A stretch of DNA of 25,248 nt from Saccoglossus kowalevskii (GCF_000003605.2 NW_003109090.1:5228-30475), one strand, 5' to 3'; counted from the stretch's first letter, positions 1-10,193 are shown. Notes: generated from the sequence alone by a model not told the origin. Made by a program: numbers and translations.

Positions 1-415
1 CGATGCGAACTGTAATGTGCATAGAATCATGGGAAATATGCCATCAAACATTACTAGATGCTGACTGTAATGGTGCATGGAATCATGGAAAATATGCCAT
101 CAAACATTCCTAGATGCCGACTGTAATGGTGCATAGAATCATGGGAAATATGCCATCAAACATTTCTAGATGCCACATGTAATGGTGCATGGAATCATAG
201 GAAATATGCCATCAAACATTACTAGATGCTGACTGTAATGGTGCATGGAATCATGGGAAATGCCATCAAACATTCCTAGAAGCCGACGGTAATGGTACAT
301 GGAATCATGGGAAATATGCCATCAAACATTCCTAGATGCCGACTGTAATGGTTCACGGGATCATGGGAAATATGCCATGGAGCTTTCTTAGATGCTGACT
401 GTAAGGATGCATGGG
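1..415. repeat. 56-bp minisatellite, about 7.4 copies
   Basis: The unit begins GATGCCGACTGTAATGGTGC and ends in CATCAAACATTCCTA. Unit starts are visible at 2, 57, 113 and 169, which gives a 56 bp period. Copies differ by scattered substitutions, and one near 255-262 lacks a few bases (GGGAAATGCC instead of GGGAAATATGCC). The array is already inside a repeat at base 1, so it probably continues to the left of the window. No reading frame runs through it. Confidence 0.95.
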
Positions 416-2124
416 ATACAATAAAATCATAAGATTAGCTTGCTTGTGGTCTGCTCTACATGTCAATTTTATTTTACAGAATGAAATAATCTTTCCAGCT
501 GGCTGAAAATTTAAATTTTTTGTATGAAACTGATAAAACCTGTCTTGAGAAATTATCAACTATGACATTTGCATTGTGCATTTCTGTTCAACAAGGTTTC
601 TTTAACAGGTTACACCATGAATTTACGCTATTTTATGACAGTATAATTCGATAATTGACATTGAATCGTGTTCGATACAGTAAAATTATGCTACTAATGA
701 AATTTACAATGCAAAGCTGCATAATGTCTAAGGTCAAACAGTAACATATGTGTCATGGCACCGTGGAAATCCACCCACGCTAGAAAACATACTTTTTCAA
801 TCAATTTATCATGCATACCATAATAGCTAAAATGTCAAAATATAAAAGTCAAAAACACTAATATTTCATTCTGTTTATTTAAGTGCATGTTTGTCACGTA
901 CACACCTCCATTAACTGATAGTGCCATATGCTGTCCTATGAAGAAACATTGTGTGGCCTTGTACAGCTTAGAAACCACATTAAATTCAGCTCAGGAAGAG
1001 AATATGTATTATTCAAATAGGTAACCAAGCATGGTGATAAGATGTGATTTAAGCGAAAATGTATGTGTATGTGCATATCCAAGTCATCAGTTACTGTTGT
1101 ACCGAGTATAAGCGGTCCAACTGAAAAAATATAGGCAGAAATTGTTTAGAATAAATAATGGCAATTTAAAAAAAAAAAAAAAATTGTCTTTTCTGTGCAC
1201 AGCTTCAAACATGTACTGTATACATTTGTATATATATTTAAAAAGTTGACACAACAATGTTTGTCAAGTTATTCCAGGTTTTGTCTGGTAACTGAACTAG
1301 TTTTTGAACCACAGTTGTATGTATTTTGCTAAATTTACAATTTTCAGTTTCCATGGAAAGAAGTTCATGTGAACCCCCCCTCTTTCAATTTGCTTTTATT
1401 TGATGGACTATTTTTTTCAGCAAGAAATCAAGAATTTGCAATTCTTTTCCGGTGATTTTTCGATAACTACAAGATTGTGTAATGCACAAAAGGCATGGAC
1501 TAGATGTTTGCCAAAAACCAAACAAGAGGATTTTGAAATTCTTTTGTATAGCCCAAATTCAGAATGCTAATCTTTGAAAGTGGAATACCCTTACTCCATT
1601 AAAATTGACCATCATATATTATTGGGCCTGAAAATACCAAAAATATGTTTGCGTTTTATGTTCGATTTCATACTTAACGCTTAATCTTGGAGTGAATGGA
1701 AAATTGTCTGAGTTTTTTTACAAGTTGACCCCATCAATCCTTCAAGTACATGTATGTGCCAAAATCCTGTGCAATACAATAACACAAGGTTAGTGTGAAC
1801 TATACATTGTACAACATTAATATTTTAGGAATAGCCCAGCTATGAACTTCCTTATTGCCATTTTCAACTGTCATATTATTATTAACATTATTATTATTTT
1901 CCCCACAAAATGCAACATTTTTAGGTATTTTCTATAATTTTGAATTTCACATTGATTCATGCAGGATTTGAACAACACTGTTTTCTAATTTATGCAAAAA
2001 TTTAAACAGACTTAATTTGTGAAAGATGACAAAAGTTTACTTTATTACTCAATGGGTTAGATGAAAAAACAGTCCCAGAATTTTGTTCTCTCATACCATC
2101 TCTCATCAAAATAGATTTCTTCTT
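416..2124. other. AT-rich non-coding spacer
   Basis: I find no convincing gene here. It holds a 16-nt A run (1168-1183), an imperfect ATT microsatellite (about 1874-1899) and a C7-8 tract near 1374. If the minus-strand exon at 2297-2464 is terminal, this stretch is downstream flank or 3' UTR of that gene. Confidence 0.6.
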
Positions 2125-2130
2125 TTTATT
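2125..2130 (-). terminator. Polyadenylation signal candidate for the minus-strand gene
   Basis: TTTATT on the plus strand reads AATAAA on the minus strand, about 167 nt past the TGA stop of the exon at 2297-2464. That is an ordinary distance for a 3' UTR. Another minus-strand AATAAA lies near 2040. The hexamer is common in AT-rich DNA, so position is the main support. Confidence 0.4.
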
Positions 2131-2296
2131 CATCATTAACCATATAAGCTATTGTTATCCTCGCTCTCAATGTGTGCATAATTTGAAATACCTGTGTGTA
2201 ATATTGAGAAATTAAATAAAGTTTGTAGCTGGGTGATTCAGTAAACATTTCAAAGATCACATCTGTTCCCACGTGCTAGTTTAACTGTAGATAATG

Positions 2297-2464
2297 TCAT
2301 CGGAAGCTTTCTTTGGTCACAGTCACAAATCCAGCTTTTTCTTCATTTGGCATGCACTCCCATTCTATATGGTGTAATTCTTCTCCCCATCTTGCATGTC
2401 GTTTGTCAGTTGTCTTGTATATCTTAGTCTGGATGCATCCATTAAATACGCCTTTGTCTTCAAT
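2297..2464 (-). CDS. Putative terminal exon of an unrecognised minus-strand gene
   Basis: On the minus strand, a 3' splice site (pyrimidine-rich ACTGTCTTTATAG) is followed by 55 sense codons and a TGA. The peptide starts IEDKGVFNGCIQTKIYKTTD, has RHARWGEELHHIEWECM in the middle and ends KAGFVTVTKESFR. Its composition is that of a soluble globular protein: mixed charge, Trp, His and Cys, no low complexity. A minus-strand AATAAA lies about 167 nt downstream, so this is most likely a last coding exon. It enters in phase 0, which matches the phase-0 end of the exon at 10804-10948. I do not recognise the family. The alternative is that it belongs to a separate gene whose upstream exons I failed to see in 3.2-10 kb. 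Confidence 0.65.
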   Translation of the reverse strand: MEDKGVFNGCIQTKIYKTTDKRHARWGEELHHIEWECMPNEEKAGFVTVTKESFR

Positions 2465-2590
2465 CTATAAAGACAGTGTTTAATTAATAGCTGATAGATA
2501 AATGTATGAAATTAAACCCCAGTGAATATGCAAATCTAATAAAACAATGCATAATTCATTTTGTTCACAAACCAGTGAATTTAAAACCTA

Positions 2591-3167
2591 GTGAATATCT
2601 CTGCAACATCAAATCCACTAGTGAAATATCTCTACAACATCAAATCTACTACAGTGAATATCTCTGCAACATCAAATCTTCTAGTGAATATCTCTACAAC
2701 ATCAAATCTACTAGTGAATATCTCTGCAACATCAAATCTACTACAGTGAATATCTCTGCAACATCAAATCTACTATAGTGAATATCTCTGCAACATCAAA
2801 TCTAATAGTGAATATCTCTGCAACATCAAATCTACTACAGTGAATATCTCTGCAACATCAAATCTACTATAGTGAATATCTCTGCAACATCAAATCTACT
2901 AGTGAATATCTCTGCAACATCAAATCTACAGTGAATATCTCTGCAACATCAAATCTACTACATACAGTGAATATCTCTGCAACATCAAATCTACTACATA
3001 CAGTGAATATCTCTGCAACATCAAATCTACTAGTGAATATCTCTGCAACATCAAATCTACTAGTGAGTATCTCTGCAACATCAAATCTACTAGTGAATAT
3101 CTCTGCAACATCAAATCTACTAGTGAATATCTCTGCAACATCAAATCTACTATAGTGAATATCTCTC
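2591..3167. repeat. 30-36 bp minisatellite, 18 copies
   Basis: The core AGTGAATATCTCTGCAACAT continues CAAATCTACT and repeats 18 times. Linkers of 0, 2 (AC or AT) or 6 bases (ACATAC) separate the copies, giving periods of 30, 32 and 36. Most lengths are multiples of three or close to it, so long repetitive frames appear on both strands; these are artefacts. The array ends in a truncated copy at about 3155-3170. If the minus-strand gene is real, the array sits in its last intron, only about 125 bp from the 3' splice site. Confidence 0.95.
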
Positions 3168-3180
3168 CCCACAATAGGTT

Positions 3181-5677
3181 ATAATTTTTTTTTATTAATA
3201 GACTCTTCTTTTTGTTTTATTTCAAACTAAAAATAATAGAAATTATCAGCCAACAAAAATGTTTATTTTCCCTGACACACAAAGTTAACACAAATTTGTT
3301 GTTTGTCAGTGAAATTTAAGCAGTTTACAAAATTTTATAAACTGGTGAATTCCAGGGACCTACAAAATATAACGTATATATAACACCCCCCTATTGTCTC
3401 TATTTGTGTGCACATTTTGTTAGGTCTTCCAAATATATTCATGTTTCTTTTTGCATTGTGCTTCAGAATTAACTGAATTTAGCTTTCATGATATCAAAAA
3501 TTTAATGACAATTTCAGAATAAAAAGCTGCCCATGCACATCACAGATTTTAGAAAACATTTTTAGTGGCTTTATTATAATTACAAATTTATTAAAGGATC
3601 TTATGCTCATGTACATATTCCAGGGTCAAAGGTCAGTCATATGCTTGCAAGAAGTACATGTATTATGTGTTTTTCCTGCTCCCAGAGCACTTTTATGGAT
3701 GATATTTTATGATCTGCTCTTTAATACTTTCAGCAATTTAACTGAGTCAACTACTCTAAATTTTAATACATTCAAGTCTCCAAAAGATCTAACTTGCCTT
3801 CAATTAATTGTTGCTCTGACAAAAAATAAAATTAATTTAAACACATCCAACCTTTTCACAAATCATTGAAATAGTGCCCTCTGTTGTGTAAATCTACAAA
3901 CAGACCAGACAGTAACAATATGTCAGTGTTAATTGGATAAATCATCAATATAGGTCAACATCTCTGTCATAGGATTTCTCTAGGTTTTATTTCTGATCAT
4001 TCTTTATGAGACACAAATGAAAATCAAAAACAAAATTTGAAAGAACTCCTGTGTGCTGAAAGTGGTGATGGAAAAGACTAGTGTCATGCATACATGTAGC
4101 TAGTATATTTCATGAGACGATCCTTCTGAAACTAGTTGGAGTCCAAGTAAGTTTGGACCCTATTATTTTTGTTTGAATATTTCTTCTATTACCTCTTTTT
4201 TTTGTAGCCCTAAAATTTGAACAGCGAAAACTTCTGAAACTTTTCACATTGGGAACTATGAGAACTAGTTCATGTAACTTTCAGAACTTTGATTGGTCAA
4301 TTGGATTGGCAAGCATCATATTTTGTAGCAGCATTATTGATATATGGGCTATTTCATGAATAAAAACCTCATCGGTCACATGTCTTTTCCCCGCCATGTC
4401 CCGCCCAAAAAACACGTGAAAATCACATTAACCTGAAATTGTTTTTTTATCATCTATGTATAATGCTCTTTAAAGTTTGCAAGGCTCTTCGTAATTTGGC
4501 TGCCATCTTGGGTTTCTTCTAAACTATTATTATTCTAGTTTTTTAAAGATGCTATATTTATCCAATTATTTTGAAATTTGTCTTGTTGCATCTTTATACT
4601 GCACTCCTTCAGACAGTAACAAATTACCGGTAGGATCAGTCACATGATTTTATCGCCATCTTGAATTTTTGGTAAAAAATTGTCGTACAGTATTTGTTTC
4701 TCAGGAGTGCTTTCAAACATGGAACTGACAAATAGTTTTTTTCAGAAATAATTTCTAATAATTGCAAATTAAATTTATACGCTCAAATTTAAACCCAAAA
4801 TAACCAATTTATTTATACTATTAGATGCTATTGGAACTGAATCAGTGGTTCTAGTAATAGAAATCAATGGAACAGATTGGCTGTGAACAGACAAAATTTA
4901 CTAAAAGACTCACTGTTCTGCTTTGCACACACAATTTTATAAAATCAGTGATATAAGCATATGTCATTTATATGTGATACACACTTTTATTTTCCTATTA
5001 AGCCAAGGATACTGTAATTTCTAATTAAATTCCTGTACAGTCTGTTAACATACATATTACTTTTTAATATCTACTGTAATCCAATTTTAATGACCACAAC
5101 AATTTCATTATATCTAAATAGAAACTGAACTCTACTACAAATACCCCTGTTTTGTTAGTAATAAAGAATTCCAAACATGTGATATGCTATATTGGGTATG
5201 TATCAGATGGATACTCCAGACAATTCCATAAGCTGAACTGCCACTGCTACAAATCTGTCACCATGCATTCAGTCAACGATTTAACCTCCAAGTCTTGCCG
5301 GAATTAAAACAAACACAGCTTACAAATTATATGTACTGTAATTTTTCTATTAGTTGGACCTCTCTGTTAAACCACCAAATTTTAGTTAAAACATGAAAAT
5401 TTAATGTTTAATTTTTATGGACAACAAATATAGTTACATCTTTCTATGATTTTTGGATTTTTCACCTCATTTTTAATTCTATAGTCATAACACTCACCAA
5501 AATCAACTCTATTAATTTAACCACATTTAAGAATTAATTGTTTATTATCTGTATAATGGATTACAGTACACAGGGGTTAAAAAGTGTCTGTCCACTGGAC
5601 AAGTTGTATAATGTCTAATCTGTAAACATATTGAATTTCTACAATCTTCCTGTCTGGGACAGGTGGACAGGACTGAA
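3181..5677. other. AT-rich non-coding stretch, probably intronic
   Basis: I see no supported gene. A CACGTG E-box with a few CpGs lies at about 4395-4425, and CCATCTTG occurs twice (about 4503 and 4649), but neither forms a recognisable unit. Open frames such as 3603-3869 have no coding character. The stretch would be within the long last intron of the putative minus-strand gene. Confidence 0.5.
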
Positions 5678-6143
5678 TTTTGACCTCTGGTACATCTGAT
5701 TTGACTAGCCTGCTATAGGACAGTTCATCAGGGAGCTATTTGACCTCTGGTACATCTGATTTGACTAGCCTGCTATAGGACAGTTCATCAGGGAGCTATT
5801 TGACCTCTGGTACATCTGATTTGACTAGCCTGCTATAGGACAGTTCATCAGGGAGCTATTTGACCTCTGGTACATCTGATTTGACTAGCCTGCTATAGGA
5901 CAGTACATCAGGGAGCTATTTGACCTCTGGTACATCTGATTTGACTAGCCTGCTATAGGACAGTTCATCAGGGAGCTATTTGACCTCTGGTACATCTGAT
6001 TTGACTAGCCTGCTATAGGACAGTTCATCAGGGAGCTATTTGACCTCTGGTACATCTGATTTGACTAGCCTGCTATAGGACAGTTCATCAGGGAGCTATT
6101 TGACCTCTGGTACATCTGATTTGACTAGCCTGTTAGGGAGCTA
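5678..6143. repeat. 60-bp minisatellite, about 7.6 nearly identical copies
   Basis: The unit of exactly 60 bp runs TTTGACCTCTGGTACATCTG through CAGTTCATCAGGGAGCTA. Seven complete copies are essentially identical; the only substitution I see is T to A at 5905. The last copy is internally deleted by about 18 bp and joins a palindrome. Such uniformity implies recent expansion or homogenisation. All frames contain stops. Confidence 0.97.
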
Positions 6144-6153
6144 CATGTAGCTC
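6138..6153. repeat. Perfect 16-bp palindrome at the array end
   Basis: GAGCTACATGTAGCTC is its own reverse complement. It sits where the 60-bp array ends, and its left half GAGCTA is shared with the repeat unit. Confidence 0.8.
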
Positions 6154-6431
6154 AGAAAAATTAAAATTTAGTAACATAGTGAAATAACTGAAACCTTGCC
6201 CTTGAATAATTTACAATATCATCTGAAGTATGGCAGTAGTAATAAAAATAATATCACATTGTTACATGTGTTGGCAGGGCATCATTGCTTGTACATGTAG
6301 TTTTATTTGGATGGTGATTTTAAACAATAGTGTGTGGAACTGAAACTGTGATTAGTATTCAACAAACGATTTCATTAAGCATACGTCAGTACTGTAGGTA
6401 ACATGTGGGTATTGACGGAATAAAAGATGAT

Positions 6432-6562
6432 GCACTGCCTATTACTCTGTGATAACGGGACAAGGATGGGGATGTACGCAATAATGGGCAGGATGTAGTC
6501 AAGCCATTATTTAAGCAAAGATCCCCATCCAGGCCCTGTTATCACGTAGTAATAAGCAGTGC
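6432..6562. mobile_element. 131-bp MITE-like element with 41-bp inverted repeats
   Basis: The left arm 6432-6472 (GCACTGCCTATTACTCTGTG...GGATGGGGA) pairs with the right arm 6522-6562 (TCCCCATCC...AATAAGCAGTGC). About 34 of 41 positions are complementary, around a 49 bp spacer. No clean target-site duplication is visible. It lies only 33 bp left of the target duplication of the larger element. It could be a degraded MITE or a structured fragment of a larger transposon. Confidence 0.75.
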
Positions 6563-6595
6563 AGAGAACTTTATTTCAATTATATTAATTACCAA

Positions 6596-6605
6596 GGAAT
6601 TGTAT
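6596..6605. repeat. Left 10-bp target-site duplication
   Basis: GGAATTGTAT directly abuts the CAATCTG terminus of the 1298 bp element. The identical 10-mer stands at 7904-7913. Confidence 0.85.
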
Positions 6606-6830
6606 CAATCTGATTAAAATCTGATGTAGTGTACAGGCTTTGATTATTTTGGCTATAAACTTATTTTATTTTATTTTTATTTACTTTTGTTTTATTTTAC
6701 TTTGATTTTTATTTTGTGATTTTTTTTTAATTCCGTCCTACATACATCTGACGTGATGCCTATGTAACAAGATTTCAACGAGACCCACTATTGACGATTT
6801 TAGGCAACGAATCACAGACCTCCTTCTATA
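6606..6830 (+). repeat. Left terminal inverted repeat
   Basis: Pairs with 7680-7903. The first 28 bases match perfectly. The T-rich part (about 6665-6730) has diverged by substitutions and small indels. The inner boundary is not sharp: AATCACAG plus CTTCTATAGC still resembles the other arm near 6825. Confidence 0.85.
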
Positions 6831-6840
6831 GCGCACACGG

Positions 6841-6848
6841 TGACGTCA
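6841..6848. promoter_or_regulatory. Perfect CRE/ATF-type palindrome inside the transposon
   Basis: TGACGTCA is the consensus CREB/ATF binding site. It lies just inside the left TIR, 37 bp before an ATG (6885) and in CpG-rich DNA, as expected for a promoter. Function is inferred from the motif alone. Confidence 0.45.
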
Positions 6849-6884
6849 CCGGTCAGAGTCAGGTGGCAAACACACTCAAATAAA

Positions 6885-7559
6885 ATGGTGGATTATACCG
6901 ACGTTAGCGACCGATAAAAACACGGCTTTTCGGTAAGTTTATCATTGTCAAATGCAACGAAAGTCATTTTTATGTTTGTATTGTGGCTCGAATGGTTCGA
7001 GTTTAGATCATTATTTTGCTTAGCTATTTTCGGAGTGACGATTTTGATTCCACCGGTTCGACTGAACACTGGTTTCTTTTTCCAGTCGCTTGCCCTGGAG
7101 ACGGGTGATGTTTTGTTGACGTTCAGATTAAAATCGTCTACGATATTGAAGCCGTAGCTGTAAATATTCATCAAAATGTATCAACATTTCGTACATTATA
7201 CAATAACATCTTTATTAAAGTAATTGAGCTGATTTGGACTGGAATAAAATATTTTATATTTGGAACACATTGCATTTTTTTGCTCCAATTTTCTGCGTCA
7301 ATGCCGTGGGCCGGTGACCGTTATACAATTAAAAATCAGTTTGCATTGTTTACTATAGCTGTTTACAGTGTTCTAATTGTTACGATTTACTTATTTTTTT
7401 GCTTCCAGTGTTTGATGTAAAATTGAAGCGATGACTGAATTAACGAACTATGGCTGGCGAAGATGTATCAGAAAGTGTACACATTTGTTGGAAGTGAAAA
7501 AAATATTCAATGTAATGACAAAAATTGTAAAATGCTGTGGAATTTCTTTTGTAAATAAA
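6885..7559 (+). other. Exon-like cargo unit in the transposon, plus strand
   Basis: Downstream of the CRE there is an ATG (6885) with a 10-codon frame (MVDYTDVSDR, stop 6915-6917), then a consensus GTAAGT donor (6933-6938). Strong acceptors follow: TTTCTTTTTCCAG ending at 7085 and TTTTTTTGCTTCCAG ending at 7408. The segment after 7408 contains frames of 50 codons (from 7431) and 15 codons (MAGEDVSESVHICWK, from 7451) and an AATAAA at 7554-7559. Together these resemble promoter, exon, intron, exon and poly(A) site of a small, possibly non-coding transcript. I recognise no protein. The cargo may be a captured host fragment, as in Pack-MULEs. Confidence 0.35.
6893..7171 (-). CDS. Hypothetical 92-aa ORF inside the transposon, minus strand
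   Basis: ATG (7169-7171) to TAA gives 92 residues, with an in-frame TGA four codons before the ATG. The peptide is hydrophilic and basic (SDWKKKPVFSRTGG, IKIVTPKIAKQ, then Asn/Ser/His-rich NSNHSSHNTN) and has no membrane segment. Many codons end in C (AGC, TAC, GGC, TTC, ATC, GAC, AAC, GTC), which is unusual in this AT-rich window and favours real coding over chance. It overlaps, in antisense, the plus-strand donor described for the cargo; the two readings compete and one may be false. No known domain is recognised. It could be a captured exon or an accessory ORF of the element. Confidence 0.35.
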   Translation of the reverse strand: MNIYSYGFNIVDDFNLNVNKTSPVSRASDWKKKPVFSRTGGIKIVTPKIAKQNNDLNSNHSSHNTNIKMTFVAFDNDKLTEKPCFYRSLTSV

Positions 7560-7679
7560 AATATACTATCAATTGTCTATTAATGGTTTATTCAAGTCGG
7601 CAAAATACTAGTATAATGTACAGAAAGATTGCCCCTTAGAGTATCGCTACACTGAAAATTAAGCAACCGACAGCCTGTA

Positions 7680-7903
7680 TAAAAGGGGGGCTGTGATTAG
7701 CTGTTACTTATGTGAGATTTGAACGGGACTTACATAAGTGTCGGATCGGATGTATGTAGGGCGAAATAAAAAAAAATCACAGAATCAAAATCAAAGTAAA
7801 ATAAAAAGGCATTAATAACAAAAGTAATAAAACATAGAATTAAAATAAGTTTATAGCCAAAATAACTAAAGCCCATACACTACATCAGATTTTAATCAGA
7901 TTG
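7680..7903 (-). repeat. Right terminal inverted repeat
   Basis: Reverse complement of 6606-6830, ending in CAGATTG at 7897-7903. It retains GGATGTATGTAGGGCG, the counterpart of the left-arm CGTCCTACATACATC, with several indels in the A-rich tract. Confidence 0.85.
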
Positions 7904-7913
7904 GGAATTGTAT
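7904..7913. repeat. Right 10-bp target-site duplication
   Basis: GGAATTGTAT follows the right TIR immediately and is identical to 6596-6605. Confidence 0.85.
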
Positions 7914-9973
7914 ATGCATGGAGTGATAGCATACTTGGCTATTCATTAACGCACTCTGGACGCTTAAATCAGAGGTGCATAGAAGTTCACGGACAATTGA
8001 TGTGCATACACAAATAGGTAAATATCCAACTGACATGAACAGATAATAGAGGATTTGCTAAATTGAATGTTGACCAAGTTGCACAATCTTATACGTATGA
8101 TTTTCTGATAAAAGCTACTGATCAACAAATGAGAATGAGGTGTTTCAATAACATACAGTGCACTGCATTATAATAAGTAATAGTCGTCTTTAATAAACAT
8201 TCAGTTATATAGACGTAAGTAAGATATAAAGTTACATTGTAAATCAAAATATCTGATTTACAGTTAAAATTCAAGCCATGTCCGTATATTAGAGCTGGGA
8301 TAACCGAGTCAACAAATCTTGTCTAGTACAGAACACACCTATGAATGCTGATGACCTGCAAGTTATTTTCAAACTTTCACTACCATATTTAGACCTTATG
8401 TACTATTGTTATTACGTTTTAACCCTTTCAAACCCTTATAGCCAAAAAATTTTTATGTGTTTTTCTTTATTTACTTGTTAAATCACATAATTCTGAATTG
8501 TTTGTAGGGGTTGATCAAGATGATCGAATAAATATAACAACTACCGTTATATATGTGAAACTTTTGTTTTCAAAAGGTTCAATAACCAAAGTTTTATTTC
8601 ACATGAAGTCATTCCACTAATGCCTAGGTATAATGCTAGTAATATCTAGCTAATTTATACACTAGTATAGAACATAGTGTTATCACTGGTAATCTCCAGA
8701 TGATTAACACACGTCACATTAACATTTTCAATGAAATTTATGGTCAATTCTCTTGCGTTATTATTTAACAGGAAAATGTGATGAGACATGAGTGGCACTG
8801 TGCTAACTTTGTATAAATATAACATAGATATTTGTTTACATTCCTTTGGAATGTTAGGGTCTCAAATAAACATGATTTTGTTTAGTATAAATTTGGATGA
8901 TATCCAGTTGTCCCACAATAGCACAATTCATTATATTATATGTATAAAATCTTTATTAGCGTCTTACAATGCAAGAGGAATACTAGCATTGTAAAAAGTT
9001 AACTTAACAAATGCTCAACATACTTCATGTCATTGTATCTGAACCTTAAAATTTCACACAATGTAAAAAGTTTAATTTGTTCCATTTTGATTGTTCAAGG
9101 AATAATGATAAATATGCTTTCACATGTAGCCTTGTAGTAAAAACTAGCGTATATTAGTTCACTGCCACAGTTGAAATAGAGAAAAGTTTAGCCAATCGGA
9201 TTGCTTCTGTGGGGAAAATATATATTAAGTCTTAGGTTTAGGGATGTGGAAATGCCTGCTTGAGATTTTTCTCAGTTGAATTTTGGATTGAAAACTTGTT
9301 GTAATGACTGTCTTCGAATACTAATTAAAATTACTGATTAAAATGACAATACCAGTGCCTATCAACCTGAGGTTTGATCACTTTTTTTTCTGTCTCCATC
9401 ACTGACATTTGCTCATCTGCATCACACTCACAACAGTCACATAAAGTATTGCACTCATCTACTGACGATAATCTTGGTTGGTATAGCTTCAATATAATGA
9501 GTTTTGACAGAAATAATAAAAATTACATGTTAATGTTGAAACTGTTAATGTTGACTGCAGATTGTTGTTTTTCATTGCAAACTGCTCACAAGGAGCTTAG
9601 CACATTTAAAATTTTAATATTTTTTATTGATAAATTTGCTATCACGTCGAATCAGATATGACCTCCAACACACACACACCTAAGAATAGACTTACTGCGC
9701 AAGTTCATGAACACAATGATTTAATTTCAGTATTGAAGTAGAAACTAATGTAAAAGAAACTCATTTTCACTGATATTTAAATTGCTATTTTGATATTTGA
9801 TCATATTCATAGCTTTTCCAGTAAACATTCTATTGTTCTAATGAATAATTAATGTTTTCACAGTAAATTACTAGCAGTTATTTACTAAAGTGCATTAAAT
9901 TCATTAAAATTAAAACCTAACTATATAATGTAACATATTGGTTTTGAAAACTATTGTGAATATATTAGAAAAT
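7914..9973. other. AT-rich non-coding stretch
   Basis: I see no convincing gene. A short CA tract lies near 9666-9677. On the minus strand, 9318-9506 is open for about 57 codons and contains a Cys/Asp-rich piece (DECNTLCDCCECDADEQ), but I could not pair good splice sites with it. DNA at about 9757-9880 resembles the interior of the inverted-repeat element at 21932-22099 (TTTTCACTGATA, TTTTCCAG), so it may be a decayed relative. Confidence 0.4.
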
Positions 9974-10102
9974 ATGATAAAGGTATTTGAAAAGACATAT
10001 TACAGATGCAAAGTGGACGAATTCTGTCCAGTTTGTGAGTACCATGAAGCTTGTCATTCAGGGATTGCCAGATTATTGCAAGACTGTATCATGATGGAAT
10101 GA
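9974..10102 (+). CDS. Small Cys-rich ORF, 42 aa, doubtful
   Basis: The ATG-to-TGA frame encodes a peptide with cysteines spaced C-x5-C-x2-C-x5-C-H (CKVDEFCPVCEYHEACH), a pattern like a zinc-binding loop. The frame is open for a further 15 codons upstream of the ATG, so it could also be part of an exon; the ACAG at 10002-10005 could serve as an acceptor. I know no family that fits. A frame of this length is not significant by itself. Confidence 0.2.
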   Translation: MIKVFEKTYYRCKVDEFCPVCEYHEACHSGIARLLQDCIMME

Positions 10103-10193
10103 AGTACTCATACATATGTCAGTTTGGATACTGTTAAAATGTACATTATTCGATGGTGTCTTAATTACTTCAGATTATCCGAATTACAGCAGT

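Larger units (their letters stand above)
6606..7903. mobile_element. Complete long-TIR transposon, Mutator-like, non-autonomous, with internal cargo
   Basis: Left arm 6606 to about 6830 and right arm about 7680 to 7903 are reverse complements. The outer 28 bp (CAATCTGATTAAAATCTGAT...) are identical and the similarity declines inward through a T-rich tract, CCTACATACATC and AATCACAG. A perfect 10 bp direct repeat flanks the arms. TIRs of about 225 bp with a 9-10 bp duplication are typical of Mutator (MULE)/foldback elements; hAT elements make 8 bp duplications with short TIRs. No transposase is present in the 1298 bp, so the copy would need help in trans. The interior (about 6836-7675) is visibly richer in CpG than its surroundings and holds ORFs and splice-like signals, listed separately. 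Confidence 0.85.

Noticed and set aside
2591-3167. Possible CRISPR array
   Set aside because: The spaces between repeats are 0-6 bp and carry no unique spacers; the DNA is eukaryotic and no cas genes are present.
2506-3174. Long repetitive open frames on both strands (NISATSNLL-type and RFDVAEIFT-type peptides)
   Set aside because: They are translations of the 30-36 bp minisatellite, exist on both strands at once and end where the array ends.
3603-3869. 88-codon plus-strand ORF
   Set aside because: Composition follows the AT-rich background, with no domain, no codon bias and no supporting splice or poly(A) context.
5480-5520. Minus-strand GTGAGT donor near 5487 with a short open frame in phase with the last exon
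   Set aside because: A stop codon lies upstream in frame and no AG acceptor separates it from the frame.
7050-7080. GGTTCGA motif reminiscent of a tRNA B box
   Set aside because: No A box, cloverleaf stems or anticodon arm can be drawn around it; I found no tRNA in the window.
6947-7157. Plus-strand hydrophobic ORF inside the transposon
   Set aside because: It is the complement of the minus-strand ORF, begins at a non-ATG codon and has no coding features of its own.
8288-8362. Minus-strand peptide SSAFIGVFCTRQDLLTRLSQL-like segment after a TTGCAG
   Set aside because: The pyrimidine tract is weak and the 21-codon frame is too short to be meaningful.
9318-9506. Minus-strand open segment with DECNTLCDCCECDADEQ
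   Set aside because: Coding-like composition, but the acceptor is weak, the possible donor (GTTGAT) is poor and the phase does not fit neighbouring exons.
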